NCBI RefSeq assembly: GCF_001645685.2
Contig: NZ_CP017080.1
Coordinates: 4,579,051-4,643,050, forward strand
Length of the DNA: 64,000 bases
Reading direction: 5' to 3'
Source of the DNA: Peribacillus muralis
Lineage (GTDB): Bacteria > Bacillota > Bacilli > Bacillales > DSM-1321
Shown here: piece by piece, positions 9,794 through 19,113 of the stretch
Layout of the letters: the number at the start of each line of letters is the position of its first letter
Numbering within the stretch: the stretch's first letter is position 1
Translations under genes and position numbers: made by a program
The notes under the pieces: model-generated
The model's input: only the letters and a program-made list of their open reading frames with translations
Told to the model about the DNA's origin: nothing
Database searches by the model: none

Positions 9794-10783
9794 ATGTTAA
9801 GGGTCAAGTCATTATTCACCATTTTTACTATATTTGCAGTTTTCCTGCTTGCAGCTTGCGGGAACTCGGAAGATAAGACGTCAGGAACGAACGCTGATGA
9901 CAAAAAAGAGGATACAAGCTATACGATCGAGCACGCAATGGGCTCGACTGAATTGAAGAAAACACCAAAAAGAGTGGTCGTTTTAACGAATGAAGGTACT
10001 GAGGCATTGATCGCTTTAGGGATCAAACCTGTCGGTGCCGTACAATCTTGGCTTGGCGACCCTTGGTATGACCATATTAAAGCTGATATGGATGGAGTCG
10101 AAGTAGTAGGTGTGGAGCATGAAGTGAACTTAGAGAAAATCGCATCACTTAAGCCTGACTTGATCATCGGCAGCAAGATTCGCCAAGAAGCCATTTATGG
10201 TAAATTAAGCGCCATCGCCCCTACCGTCTTTTCCGAAACGCTTAGAGGTGATTGGAAAGAAAACTTTAAGCTTTATTCAAAAGCCGTAAACCTTGAAGAT
10301 AAAGGGAACGACGTAATTGCACAATTCGATAAGCACGTTGGGGATCTTAAAGCTAAGTTGGGCGACAAGGTCAATCAAGAAGTTTCCGTCGTCCGTTTCA
10401 TGGCTGGCACTACACGCATTTATTATACTGATTCATTCTCTGGAGTGATTTTCGATCAATTAGGCTTCAAACGTGCTGAACAACAGAAGGAACTGTTCAC
10501 AGCTGATAATAAGCTAGGCAACCTTGCCATCGAGGTAGGCAAAGAAGTCATTCCTAAAATGGACGGAGACATCCTCTTCTACTTCACTTACGCTCCTGAA
10601 GGCGACAAACAAGCACTCAGCACAGCAAAAGAGTGGACGAACGATCCGCTTTGGAAAAATCTTGATGCAGTCAAAAAAGGAAATGCCCATGAAGTCAGTG
10701 ACGCGACATGGAATACAGCAGGCGGGGTCATTGCCGCTAATAAAATGTTGGACGACCTAGAAAACATTATGCTGAAAAAGTAA
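9794..10783 (+). CDS. yfiY: Iron-hydroxamate siderophore-binding lipoprotein (YfiY-like)
   Basis: A class III solute-binding lipoprotein of 329 residues that would catch ferric siderophore outside the membrane. A signal peptide ends in the lipobox LAAC with the lipidated cysteine at residue 22. The mature part has the helical-backbone periplasmic fold, with KRVVVLTNEGTEALIALGIKPVGA and GDPWYDHIK closely resembling B. subtilis YfiY, the schizokinen/arthrobactin receptor. GGAGG precedes the ATG. Fur boxes upstream imply iron repression. The exact siderophore is inferred from that similarity and not proven. Confidence 0.88.
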   Translation: MLRVKSLFTIFTIFAVFLLAACGNSEDKTSGTNADDKKEDTSYTIEHAMGSTELKKTPKRVVVLTNEGTEALIALGIKPVGAVQSWLGDPWYDHIKADMDGVEVVGVEHEVNLEKIASLKPDLIIGSKIRQEAIYGKLSAIAPTVFSETLRGDWKENFKLYSKAVNLEDKGNDVIAQFDKHVGDLKAKLGDKVNQEVSVVRFMAGTTRIYYTDSFSGVIFDQLGFKRAEQQKELFTADNKLGNLAIEVGKEVIPKMDGDILFYFTYAPEGDKQALSTAKEWTNDPLWKNLDAVKKGNAHEVSDATWNTAGGVIAANKMLDDLENIMLKK

Positions 10784-10823
10784 TAATCCGGCTTACTTCA
10801 TGACAAACTAGATAATGCTTTAA

Positions 10824-10879
10824 CAAAAGCACCCTATGGTATAGACATTTTGAACAGTCTATCTCGTAGGGTGCTTTTG
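10824..10879 (+). terminator. Terminator after yfiY
   Basis: A long imperfect hairpin: CAAAAGCACCCTA pairs with TAGGGTGCTTTTG, with an inner arm of TAGAC with GTCTA. Confidence 0.8.
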
Positions 10880-11011
10880 TTTATATGAAGAAATGCGGAT
10901 AGCCCTCCCATTACCGATAGATATTGCAGGATTGGACTTGATAGGTTCCACTCCACCCAGCTTGTACTTGAAAATGAATTCCGTTTATTTGTTTGGTATC
11001 TAGTGAATCCG

Positions 11012-11105
11012 TTGCTTTCCACTGCAGGGACTCCCTTTCCGCGGGCGGTCCGTGGGCCTCCTGGGCTTTCAGCCCGCAGGAGTCGCACCCTTCGTTCCAT
11101 TCCGC
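11012..11105. repeat. Palindromic intergenic repeat, copy A
   Basis: A GC-rich block in an otherwise empty gap of about 490 bases (10880-11374). CTCCTG pairs with CAGGAG and GGCT with AGCC around a short loop. It opens with CTTTCCACTGCAGG and ends near CGTTCCATTCCG. A diverged copy in the opposite orientation lies at 61064-61178. I recognise the pattern as a non-coding repeat common in Bacillaceae genomes. Reading frames of 70-90 codons across it are by-products of its base composition. The rest of the gap holds nothing I can name. Confidence 0.65.
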
Positions 11106-11374
11106 TCTGCGTGATAATGAAGATAATTTCTTCATTTCCTACTGTCTGGGACCTTTACTATTTCCTTAAACATACTCCTACAGATCATCGAATCTACTGG
11201 AGGAATCCCTGGAAAGTTAAGAAAGCAAAAGGTAATGATCTATCGGACTGTTACATAAAAAAATGCCGCCTGTAAAATACAGACAACATCTCTTTCGATT
11301 TACCAAGCGATTTCATGTTTTTTACAAAGAATACTCATTTTTCATATAGACGCCAGTCTTCACTGTTACAGCCG

Positions 11375-12568
11375 TTAGCCAACTTGGCCACTTTCCTTCA
11401 GTTGATCGTCAACGAACAAAATGCCCAATTCATAATGCTCGCCGTCAAATAATGCCCTTTGGACGAAACGAATCTGTTCATTGTTGTCAATGACCTCAAG
11501 CTTGCAATGGGCCCGGTTGATTTGAAGTGCCCTGTATAACTCTTCTTCTTCCCTGACGATGACACCGTTGATTTTCGATATGACCTCGCCTTTGACTAAC
11601 CCCATTTTGTCAGCCGGGGACTGAGGGATGACGCCTAAGATCTGGACGCCCAGCTTGCTTTTTGAAAAATAAAAAGGAAGCCTTTCATCCATTGCCCTTT
11701 GGGAATAATGCAGGAATTCACGGCCGATGATAGCCAAAATGACCGTTATGAGTGCAAGCATCGGGTACCAGTAGCCAACGATGGCCAATGCCGTAATGAC
11801 CACTCCTAGAGCCCCAACCTTTTTGCCGTGTGCCCGGATTGCCTGCTCTGGGAGCATACCATGCACTTTTTGTTTGAAACCGATTAAAATCGGCAGTACG
11901 ATTGGGGATATTGCCATATCACCGATTGAAAAAACCGGATACCAATCGAAAGGAGCAGGAAGTTGTCCTCCCGGTATCATGACGAACATCGGAATGAGCC
12001 AGATCCTTTGTGAGACGTAAACACCTATCGGCTGCCCCCTTTTTGACACCTGCAGCTGCGGGGAGACCTTCTTGCTTCCATGGCTAACGATTAAAAATCC
12101 TTCCGCAATCAGCAAGAGCCCTATCAGAATAACAAGTGTCGGATAGATGGAACGATCGAGCTGATTAATGGCATCCTGCAATATCGGGAGCTTTAGCTCC
12201 CTATCATATAGAAAGAAAAGGATGAAGAAGGTGAGTCCCACCGTATATACGGGTGAAACGATCCTCTTGTTCATCGTCAATACAGCAAGAATCGTCACTC
12301 CGGCCATGATCAACATCGCTGCCAAGGGAATGGTCATCCCAGATGCCAACGTTAGGCATGAAAGAAGCAGCCCCCATATCAATCCATGAGATAACAAGGA
12401 ACGCAGCTCCATCGTATTCCTGTAAACCTTCGTATTAAAGTCATGGCGCTCCCGTTTAACACGAAGATAGCCGATGAATAAACAATATGCAATCGAAATA
12501 TAAAGCAAAGGATGCAAAAATAGTTTTCCTAATCCTATCATGCATGCAATCAGCCAATCCGTTGTCAA
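11375..12568 (-). CDS. minJ: Cell-division topological determinant MinJ
   Basis: A 397-residue membrane protein, the same length as B. subtilis MinJ, which bridges DivIVA and MinD so that Min inhibition is kept at the poles and fresh septa. About seven or eight membrane helices fill residues 10-285. A C-terminal cytoplasmic PDZ domain (about 290-380) carries LGVQILGVIPQSPADKMGLVKGEVISKI split over its binding groove. It lies next to ctpB as in B. subtilis, although no swrA is found between them. Its short Val-Gly C-terminus follows the PDZ domain directly. Confidence 0.88.
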   Translation of the reverse strand: MTTDWLIACMIGLGKLFLHPLLYISIAYCLFIGYLRVKRERHDFNTKVYRNTMELRSLLSHGLIWGLLLSCLTLASGMTIPLAAMLIMAGVTILAVLTMNKRIVSPVYTVGLTFFILFFLYDRELKLPILQDAINQLDRSIYPTLVILIGLLLIAEGFLIVSHGSKKVSPQLQVSKRGQPIGVYVSQRIWLIPMFVMIPGGQLPAPFDWYPVFSIGDMAISPIVLPILIGFKQKVHGMLPEQAIRAHGKKVGALGVVITALAIVGYWYPMLALITVILAIIGREFLHYSQRAMDERLPFYFSKSKLGVQILGVIPQSPADKMGLVKGEVISKINGVIVREEEELYRALQINRAHCKLEVIDNNEQIRFVQRALFDGEHYELGILFVDDQLKESGQVG

Positions 12569-12745
12569 TTTCTTTCCACCATCCTCAAAGGGTAATTAAT
12601 CGTATGTGATATTCGTTCTTGTCAGTTACCTCCTATTCTATCAAAAATGTAACCTCCTTGCCTATCAAATGCAGAAAAAGTAGCATTATCGCAAGTTTGC
12701 CTCCCGCTCCTTTCATGCTGCCGATAGCTATGACCAAACGGGGAA

Positions 12746-12774
12746 AAGGCACCGCATCATGGAGGCGGCACCTT
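12746..12774 (-). terminator. Terminator of ctpB
   Basis: On the minus strand AAGGTGCCGC pairs with GCGGTGCCTT (two G-U wobbles) and is followed by TT. The wobbles make it directional. The 210-base gap to minJ otherwise holds nothing recognised. Confidence 0.65.
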
Positions 12775-12779
12775 CTTTA

Positions 12780-14216
12780 TCATTTCACTAAGTAATTCAA
12801 AGCGGTACGCAACTGAATATCATTATCTTCATCCTGGATTTTTTCCAGAATCGCACTTTCCAAATGGGCGGCGGTTTTCGCATCCAGCTTCCCTGTCACT
12901 TTCAGACCAAACTGCTTTTGAAATGCTTTTACTGCAATTTCCGTATTCCAATCATAATAGCCGTCCTCTCGTCCCGTTTCAAAACCAAGTCCCTTCAGAA
13001 TGCTTTGGGCATATTGGATTTGTTCATCGTTCATGTCACGCTTCAGGACCCCTTCAACCGCAAGCTGATGAGCATTAAAGTAATCCGGCTGCTTGACTTT
13101 GATCGTCGGTTCGATCCCTTTTTTATGAATCCAATTCCCTGAAGGCGTCAGCCACTTATACAGTGTAAGTTTAATTTTACTTCCATCTCCCATCGGTACT
13201 GCCTGCTGCACGGTTCCTTTCCCGAAGGTCTTCTCCCCGACCAATGGATAGCCACCTGCCTCCTGCATCGCCCCAGCTAGGATTTCCGAGGCTGAAGCGC
13301 TCCCTTTATCCGTCAAGACTGCAATCGGATACGTTTTCGCTTTCTTAAGACTTGTAAAAAACGATTGCGTTTCTCCCGTTCTTTCCGCTATTTGCAAATA
13401 TGGTTTGTCTTTGATGATGAACTCGCCAAGAATCGTTTCCACACTGGAAAGCAGCCCTCCTGGATTGCCGCGTACATCTATGACCAAGCCTTGAATCCCT
13501 TTCTTTTCTAACTGCTTCATCTTCTTTTTGAAATCTGCCGCCGTATTTTCAGAGAAAGTGGTTAACTCGATGTAGCCAATCTGCTCCCCGGCCACTTCTT
13601 TAACGGATGAAAATACAGTATCCAGTGGAATTTCCGCACGCACCATATTGAACTCTAGTGGATTGGAAACTCCTGCCCGCTTTACTTCCATTTTGACGGG
13701 AGAGCCCTTTTCACCACGGATTTTCAGGCGGGTTTCATATAAATCCAAGCCTTCCACACTCTCACCATTCACCTTAAGGATTTGATCCTTTGGCTTCAAA
13801 CCCGCCTTTTCTGCAGGCGAATCCTTGTATGGAGATACGATGATCACCTTGCCATCCTCCATGCCGATTTCAGTACCGATCCCCTCGAACGAGGAATCCA
13901 AGGTTTCATTGAATTGTTTGGCGGTCTCCTTGTCCATATATACGGAATAAGGATCTTTCAAAGCTGATAGCATGCCTTGGATCGCACCTTCCACCAAACG
14001 GGAGCCATCGACCTGTTCGACATACTCACTAATGATCAAGCCATAAGCTTGTTCCACTTTTGCCCAATCCTTATCCTTGGATATGGCTGGGCTTTCATGC
14101 TTCGTTTCATTTTTGTCCTGGAGGCTTGTCCAATATAAGCCCCCCACTGCTCCAATGGCTAATGACATGATGATTGCTAGCGGAAGTACCCATTTTTTGA
14201 CCATATTTATCCCCAT
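12780..14216 (-). CDS. ctpB: S41 carboxyl-terminal processing protease CtpB
   Basis: A secreted, membrane-anchored serine protease of 478 residues. In B. subtilis CtpB cleaves SpoIVFA to activate SigK during sporulation. An N-terminal signal anchor (about 5-25) is followed by a PDZ domain (about 100-190, EGIGTEIGMEDGKVIIVSPY) and the S41 core. The catalytic serine lies in GSASASEI and the lysine in GEKTFGKGTVQ. A C-terminal peptidoglycan-binding domain occupies about 400-465. The length matches B. subtilis CtpB (480). ATG 14204 is an alternative start behind GGGGATAAAT. Confidence 0.93.
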   Translation of the reverse strand: MGINMVKKWVLPLAIIMSLAIGAVGGLYWTSLQDKNETKHESPAISKDKDWAKVEQAYGLIISEYVEQVDGSRLVEGAIQGMLSALKDPYSVYMDKETAKQFNETLDSSFEGIGTEIGMEDGKVIIVSPYKDSPAEKAGLKPKDQILKVNGESVEGLDLYETRLKIRGEKGSPVKMEVKRAGVSNPLEFNMVRAEIPLDTVFSSVKEVAGEQIGYIELTTFSENTAADFKKKMKQLEKKGIQGLVIDVRGNPGGLLSSVETILGEFIIKDKPYLQIAERTGETQSFFTSLKKAKTYPIAVLTDKGSASASEILAGAMQEAGGYPLVGEKTFGKGTVQQAVPMGDGSKIKLTLYKWLTPSGNWIHKKGIEPTIKVKQPDYFNAHQLAVEGVLKRDMNDEQIQYAQSILKGLGFETGREDGYYDWNTEIAVKAFQKQFGLKVTGKLDAKTAAHLESAILEKIQDEDNDIQLRTALNYLVK

Positions 14217-14289
14217 TTCTGACCTGATATGTATTCCACTATATGTGGCTCTGGACAGGAATATTCCTTGAGGATATGGTTCATCATAA

Positions 14290-14323
14290 AAAAACAGACC
14301 AGGAATTCATCCAGGTCTGTTTT
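14290..14323 (-). terminator. Terminator of the M23 hydrolase gene
   Basis: On the minus strand AAACAGACC pairs with GGTCTGTTT, extended by a TGGA loop region, and is followed by seven T. Confidence 0.8.
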
Positions 14324-14342
14324 ACCGCAGTTATACGGGGTA

Positions 14343-15728
14343 TTAGTTAGGTATATAGTTTAAAGGATTGACAGCATTCGATTTGCTATAATTCCATGCG
14401 CCTTTATGTAGCTCGAAGTGTAAATGCTGTCCGAATGAATGGCCAGTGTTCCCCATGATGCCAACTTGCTGACCTTTGGCAACCACAGCGCCCTCACTTA
14501 CTTGCCTGGAGCTTAAATGTGCATAAACCGTAGTCCATTGCTGTCCGCTGATTGAGTGGGTCACAAAGACGACGTTACCGTACGAACTCGAGAAATAAGA
14601 ACGGCTTACGATGCCATCGGCTGCCGCTACAACCGGAACCGTTCCACTGGCAGCAATATCAATGCCGGCATGTTGTTTATTCCAACGTTCTCCCATTGTG
14701 GAAGATACATATCCTGCACTAGGTCTAGTGAATGTACCCGAGGATACAGCAGGTACTGAACTTACACTTGCCGAAGAGTGGGAAGGTGCTGGCGCTGAAC
14801 TGCTTTTTGCACTTGATCCCGATGAAGATTGTTGCTTGGATTGTGAAGCTTGGGATGCTGCTTTTGCTGCTTTTGCTGCTTGTGCCGCTTCCTGCTCTGC
14901 ACGTTTCTTAGCTTCGGCTGCCGCTTTTTTACGAGCCGCTTCCAATTCTGCAAGACGTTGATGTTCTAAGCTGATTGCTGATTTGATGGCTTTTTCTTGA
15001 GCAGAAAGATTTGCCTTTTCTTCCTCTAAGCCCATCTTCTCGTCTTCATGCTTTTTAGTTTGTTCTTTCAGTTTCTTAACTAAAGCATCCTTTTCCTGCT
15101 TTTGCTGTTTTTGCTGCTTTTGAATTTCCAATAGCTCGACTTTTGCGACTTCTAGGCTTGCGAGTTTCGTTTCAACAGCATTTTGTTTTTCTTCAAGATC
15201 TTTTTTATCAAGCTCATGCTGCTTCAAAATATCCCGGTCGGCCTCGGCAATCGTCGCCACAGCTCCTACACGGTCCACTAAATCCCCAAAACTGGATGAT
15301 CCGAATAGCACTTCAAGGTAATTGACATCCCCACCAGTCTCCTGAAAGGAAAGTGCCCGTTCCTTCAATACTTCATTACGTTTGGCGATCCGCTCTTTCA
15401 ATACTTCAATCTCTTTTTTCAATGCTTCGATTTCTTTTTTCGTTTGAGTGATCTCAGCATTTTTAGCATCGATTTTTTTGTCGGATTCTGCAATTTTCGC
15501 TTCAATTGCATCGATTTGTTCTTCTGCGGTCATTTGCTTATCCTGAAGGTTATCGATTTTCTTCTCCGTGTCAGAAATGTTCGATTCTACACCTGAACGT
15601 TTTTCCTGAATCGATTCTTTCTGCTTTTCCAAATCCGATATGGACTCAGCATGAACGGATGGTACCGCCAGAAGGCTTCCCAACCCAATCATGATGGAAG
15701 CATTCATGGCAATAATATTTTTTTTCAA
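14343..15728 (-). CDS. Coiled-coil M23 peptidase / murein hydrolase activator (EnvC-like), FtsEX partner
   Basis: A secreted protein of about 461 residues with a signal peptide ending VPSVHA. A long coiled coil (about 30-290) is rich in E, K and Q. A Ser/Ala/Gln low-complexity linker follows, and then a LytM/M23 domain with GIDIAASGTVPVVAAADG and a C-terminal HLHFEL. The HxH of the latter and the upstream H-x8-D pattern supply the zinc ligands, so it may be catalytically active. It lies immediately downstream of ftsX, and its coiled-coil architecture resembles EnvC, PcsB and CwlO, all regulated by FtsEX. TTG 15728 behind AAAGGGG is preferred over ATG 15818, which would bury the signal peptide. 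Confidence 0.88.
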   Translation of the reverse strand: MKKNIIAMNASIMIGLGSLLAVPSVHAESISDLEKQKESIQEKRSGVESNISDTEKKIDNLQDKQMTAEEQIDAIEAKIAESDKKIDAKNAEITQTKKEIEALKKEIEVLKERIAKRNEVLKERALSFQETGGDVNYLEVLFGSSSFGDLVDRVGAVATIAEADRDILKQHELDKKDLEEKQNAVETKLASLEVAKVELLEIQKQQKQQKQEKDALVKKLKEQTKKHEDEKMGLEEEKANLSAQEKAIKSAISLEHQRLAELEAARKKAAAEAKKRAEQEAAQAAKAAKAASQASQSKQQSSSGSSAKSSSAPAPSHSSASVSSVPAVSSGTFTRPSAGYVSSTMGERWNKQHAGIDIAASGTVPVVAAADGIVSRSYFSSSYGNVVFVTHSISGQQWTTVYAHLSSRQVSEGAVVAKGQQVGIMGNTGHSFGQHLHFELHKGAWNYSKSNAVNPLNYIPN

Positions 15729-15820
15729 CGTTTCATTTCCCCTTTCAATCCCGTCGCGTCTATTGCCTTGCAACGTCTCTCTATCTATACCAGCTTCTTT
15801 TTTAGAAAAAGGAGCCACTT

Positions 15821-16714
15821 TTATACTTTTAAGAATTTCCTGACGGACATCAAGCTTCCCCAGATTCCGATAACGGCACCTATCACGATGAGGATTGCCG
15901 AAACTTGATAAATAAATGGACTTGCCGGCAGCAGCTCAACGAATTTGAACGTAATCTGCGGTTGTGCATATTTATAAAGATTGTAATAGAGGACGGAAAC
16001 CAGACCTATCGGCACGATTGAACCGAGTATTCCTAACCATAATCCCTCCAAGAAGAATGGCCAGCGGATGAATGTATTCGTTGCCCCTACCAATCTCATG
16101 ATCTCGATTTCTTTTCTTCTAGCTACAATGGTGATTTTGATCGTATTCGAAATCAGGAACATAGCCGTGAATAGTAAGCCAACAATAAGGACGATCCCTA
16201 TGTTCCTTGCAATATTCACGAAGCTGAATAGCTTCTCTACGTAGCCCTGTCCGTATTTGACGCTTTGAATATAATCAAAATCTTCGACCTTTTTTGCCAC
16301 CTTGATGACATCTTGCGGAGATTTCGTCTTGATGATATAAACATCCCTTAAAGGGTTGTCCTGCTCAAACGGCTTAAAAGCATCACCATTATCACCTAAA
16401 TCATCTATCAAATTCGTAAGTTCTTCATCTTTTGGAGAGAAAACGACCGATTCAATGCCATCCATCTCCGTAATTTTCTTTCCGATTGCCTTTATATCGT
16501 TTTCATTCGCCGCATTATCAATATGTGCGCGAACTTCAACATCATTTTCCACATTTCCCGCGATATGATTTAAATTCATCATGAGCACTAAAAAGACGCC
16601 AACCAATGTTAGAGTGACCGTTACCGCACTTACTGAAGCGAACGTCATCCATCCATTACGGCCGATATTTTTAAAACTTTCACGGAAGTGACGGCTCAAT
16701 GTTCTAAATTTCAT
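15821..16714 (-). CDS. ftsX: Cell-division ABC transporter membrane protein FtsX
   Basis: Membrane subunit of the FtsEX mechanotransmission complex, which controls a peptidoglycan hydrolase. It has the FtsX pattern: one N-terminal helix (FASVSAVTVTLTLVGVFLV), an extracellular domain (about 50-165), then three C-terminal helices. The cytoplasmic GATNTFIRWPFF loop touches FtsE. I use ATG 16714 because GAGGTG lies nine bases upstream and the N-terminus MKFRTLSRHFRES aligns with other FtsX proteins. It overlaps the ftsE stop by 11 bases, so the subunits are translationally coupled. Confidence 0.94.
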   Translation of the reverse strand: MKFRTLSRHFRESFKNIGRNGWMTFASVSAVTVTLTLVGVFLVLMMNLNHIAGNVENDVEVRAHIDNAANENDIKAIGKKITEMDGIESVVFSPKDEELTNLIDDLGDNGDAFKPFEQDNPLRDVYIIKTKSPQDVIKVAKKVEDFDYIQSVKYGQGYVEKLFSFVNIARNIGIVLIVGLLFTAMFLISNTIKITIVARRKEIEIMRLVGATNTFIRWPFFLEGLWLGILGSIVPIGLVSVLYYNLYKYAQPQITFKFVELLPASPFIYQVSAILIVIGAVIGIWGSLMSVRKFLKV

Positions 16715-17390
16715 ATCCGTAATCACCTCGATGTTCATCGCGAACTATTTTTCCACTTTCTATGGCAATGACCCGTCGTTTGATATTGTTGACGATGTCC
16801 CTATTATGCGTGGCCATGACTAGCGTCGTTCCGCGTTTATTTATTTCTTCAAATATGTTCATGATTTCCCAAGATGTTTCGGGATCAAGATTCCCTGTTG
16901 GCTCATCGGCTATGACGACCTTCGGATCATTTACGATCGACCGGGCAATCGCAACCCTCTGCTGTTCTCCCCCAGATAACTCGGAAGGCAGCATTCTCGC
17001 TTTATGTTTAATGCCAACGAGATCGAGGACTTCCATGACTCTCTTTTTGATTTCTTCCGGTTCCTTTTCGATGACTTCCATTGCAAATGCCACGTTTTCA
17101 TACGCTGTGAATGTTTGAAGGAGTTTAAAATCCTGGAATACCATACCGATATTGCGGCGGAATAGAGGAACTTTCGAATTGCGGATACTTGGCAGGCTAA
17201 GTCCATTGACCAAGATATTCCCACTAGTCGGCTTTTCTTCCCTATACATCATTTTGATGAAGGTCGATTTTCCGGCACCGCTCGGTCCTACTACATAAAC
17301 GAATTCGCCCGGCTTTATTTTTACGTTGATCCCATTGATGGCAATGACGCCATTTGGGTATGTCTTTTTCACATCTATCATTTCTATCAT
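16704..17390 (-). CDS. ftsE: Cell-division ABC transporter ATPase FtsE
   Basis: A 228-residue ABC ATPase. Walker A GPSGAGKST, signature LSGGEQQRVAIARS, Walker B VVIADEPTGNLDP and the H-loop MATHN are all intact. FtsE energises FtsX to switch on a wall hydrolase during elongation or sporulation. ATG 17390 is chosen over 17447: AGGTGG lies just upstream and the protein then begins MIEMIDVKKTYPNG, as in other FtsE proteins. It is the first gene of ftsE-ftsX-M23 peptidase. Confidence 0.95.
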   Translation of the reverse strand: MIEMIDVKKTYPNGVIAINGINVKIKPGEFVYVVGPSGAGKSTFIKMMYREEKPTSGNILVNGLSLPSIRNSKVPLFRRNIGMVFQDFKLLQTFTAYENVAFAMEVIEKEPEEIKKRVMEVLDLVGIKHKARMLPSELSGGEQQRVAIARSIVNDPKVVIADEPTGNLDPETSWEIMNIFEEINKRGTTLVMATHNRDIVNNIKRRVIAIESGKIVRDEHRGDYGYEI

Positions 17391-17651
17391 TTCAAAACCA
17401 CCTAATTTGCTTGAATTATCACTATGTAATTGCAGCTTTTTCGACAATTTCCACTGAATTCTGACAGGAATCGCTCTTACTTGAGCACAGACACATTATA
17501 ACATCAAATTTTGTCAAATTAATCATTAATAATATTACAGTTTCATTTCAGTCAGTCATATAACAGCACCTGCGTAATATTCCCAGAAATTGTTTGGTAG
17601 ATAAAGGGTTACATAAGAGGTAATTCGGGGATTTATAATGGCATGCAAAAT

Positions 17652-17679
17652 AAAACGTCCTGCTGCTGCAGAACGTTTT
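17652..17679 (-). terminator. Terminator of cccB
   Basis: On the minus strand AAAACGT and CTGC pair with GCAG and ACGTTTT, followed by ATTTT, just after the cccB stop. Confidence 0.75.
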
Positions 17680-17688
17680 GGCGATCGA

Positions 17689-18030
17689 TTACTTATGTTC
17701 AGCAAGCCATTCAGCGACCATGCTGGCTTCTTTGCCTTTGATGATTTCCTTTGGCATTGCTCCTTGCCCATTAGCAATGACCTTTTCGATATCAGCCTTC
17801 GTCAGCTTCGCGCCGACCTTCGTTAAGTTTGGTCCAACGCCACCCTCGAGATTGACAGCGTGGCAGCTTGAACATTTGTTTTCATAAATCTTGGCGGCAT
17901 CACCGGCTCCTGCCGTTGTCGTTTCGCTGCCCTCACCTGCAGGCTCTTTATCCGAAGCATCATCGTTCCCGCCACATGCAGCCAATGCCAAAGAAGTCCC
18001 CAACAATAAGGCCATCCATTTCATCTTCAT
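17689..18030 (-). CDS. cccB: Lipoprotein cytochrome c-551
   Basis: A small membrane-anchored class I cytochrome c that carries electrons from the bc complex to the caa3 oxidase. The signal peptide ends in LAAC, whose cysteine would be lipidated. A Glu/Gly/Thr linker leads to the haem domain with KCSSCHA (CxxCH) and the axial methionine in GQGAMPKE. ATG 18030 is the start because GAGGGGG lies seven bases upstream; the longer frame from 18057 has none. It lies between ftsE and yvjA as in B. subtilis. Confidence 0.92.
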   Translation of the reverse strand: MKMKWMALLLGTSLALAACGGNDDASDKEPAGEGSETTTAGAGDAAKIYENKCSSCHAVNLEGGVGPNLTKVGAKLTKADIEKVIANGQGAMPKEIIKGKEASMVAEWLAEHK

Positions 18031-18078
18031 TGAACTACCCCCTCTTCGTATTACCAATACAAGAACATTATACCAATG

Positions 18079-18942
18079 TCACTCCAGTTTAAAACCCTCC
18101 CCCAGCACTTCCGATGCATCCATGACGATTACAAACGCTTTAGGATCAACGATTTTCACCAATTGTTTCAATTTGGTGAATTCGGACTGGTCTATTACAC
18201 ACAGCATGATTGGGCGGGTGTCATCCGTATACCCGCCATAGCCGGATATCCCCGTTACGCCTCGGTCCAGCTCATGTAAGATGGCATCCCTTACATCCCG
18301 TTCATTATTCGTGATGATGAGTGCCATCTTGGATCGGTTCAATCCTACTTGGACAAGATCGATCGTTTTACTTGTCACATACAAGCCAATCAACGCATAA
18401 AGCCCTTTTTCAATATCAAAAACGATCGCGGCACTCAACACGATGATGCCATCGATAATGGCAACACAGGTCCCTAAAGACAAATGGGCATACTTGTGGA
18501 AAATCTGCGCAGCCAGATCGGTGCCTCCTGTGCTGCCCTTCCCACGAAAGACAATCCCAAGGCCAAGGCCGACCATCAATCCCCCGCAAATGGAACCGAG
18601 TAGAGCATCATTCGTCCATGCAGACCAATCCTTTGTCAGAAATACGACAAGAGGCAAAAACAAGGTACCAATCAAGCTTTTGGCACCAAAATGCTTTCCA
18701 AGAATGATGAGTCCCGCAATGAATAGCGGGATATTGAACCCCCACAGCACATAGGCTGGCTCCCAGCCGAGAGTGGACCTGAGGATCGTACTGATCCCGC
18801 TGACTCCGCCCGATGCAATTTGGTTGGGCAGTAAGAAGACATTAAAACCGATGGCAATTATGGCCGAGCCCACAATTACCAGTCCATATTCAATTAACTT
18901 TTGCATAATGGGCGGCTTCGGCTCCCTGTATCTTTTTCGCAT
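18079..18942 (-). CDS. yvjA: YitT/DUF2179 family membrane protein (YvjA-like)
   Basis: A 287-residue protein with five or six N-terminal membrane helices (YitT_membrane) and a C-terminal cytoplasmic DUF2179 domain from about 210 (NRSKMALIITNNERDVRDAI). The motif LPNQIASGGVSGIS near residue 40 is a YitT hallmark. The family is thought to be transporters of unknown substrate; no function is firmly known. GAGGAG precedes the ATG by about ten bases. Its position between cccB and prfB supports the name. Confidence 0.85.
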   Translation of the reverse strand: MRKRYREPKPPIMQKLIEYGLVIVGSAIIAIGFNVFLLPNQIASGGVSGISTILRSTLGWEPAYVLWGFNIPLFIAGLIILGKHFGAKSLIGTLFLPLVVFLTKDWSAWTNDALLGSICGGLMVGLGLGIVFRGKGSTGGTDLAAQIFHKYAHLSLGTCVAIIDGIIVLSAAIVFDIEKGLYALIGLYVTSKTIDLVQVGLNRSKMALIITNNERDVRDAILHELDRGVTGISGYGGYTDDTRPIMLCVIDQSEFTKLKQLVKIVDPKAFVIVMDASEVLGEGFKLE

Positions 18943-19075
18943 TCTTCATTGTCTCCTCAAACCATCATTCATTATTATGTAGTATTGGCCGAACGTATTA
19001 TCGTATTCCTTATCTTATCCTGTAAAGATCAGCCAGAGTGCGAGCTTTGAGGAAAAGGCAGTCATGATTTCATAA

Positions 19076-19104
19076 TAAAAGCCGGACCTCAGAACGGGTC
19101 CGGC
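19076..19104 (-). terminator. Terminator of prfB
   Basis: On the minus strand GCCGGACC pairs perfectly with GGTCCGGC across an eight-base loop and is followed by TTTTATT. Confidence 0.88.
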
Positions 19105-19113
19105 CATCATATC

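Noticed and set aside
10834..11275. Overlapping 70-90 codon frames on both strands
   Set aside because: They cross a terminator and the palindromic repeat, lack ribosome sites and family resemblance; they are by-products of the repeat.
17448..17520. Promoter TTGACA...TATAAT before ftsE
   Set aside because: The two hexamers are only 11 bases apart, too close for SigA, so they were not called as one promoter.
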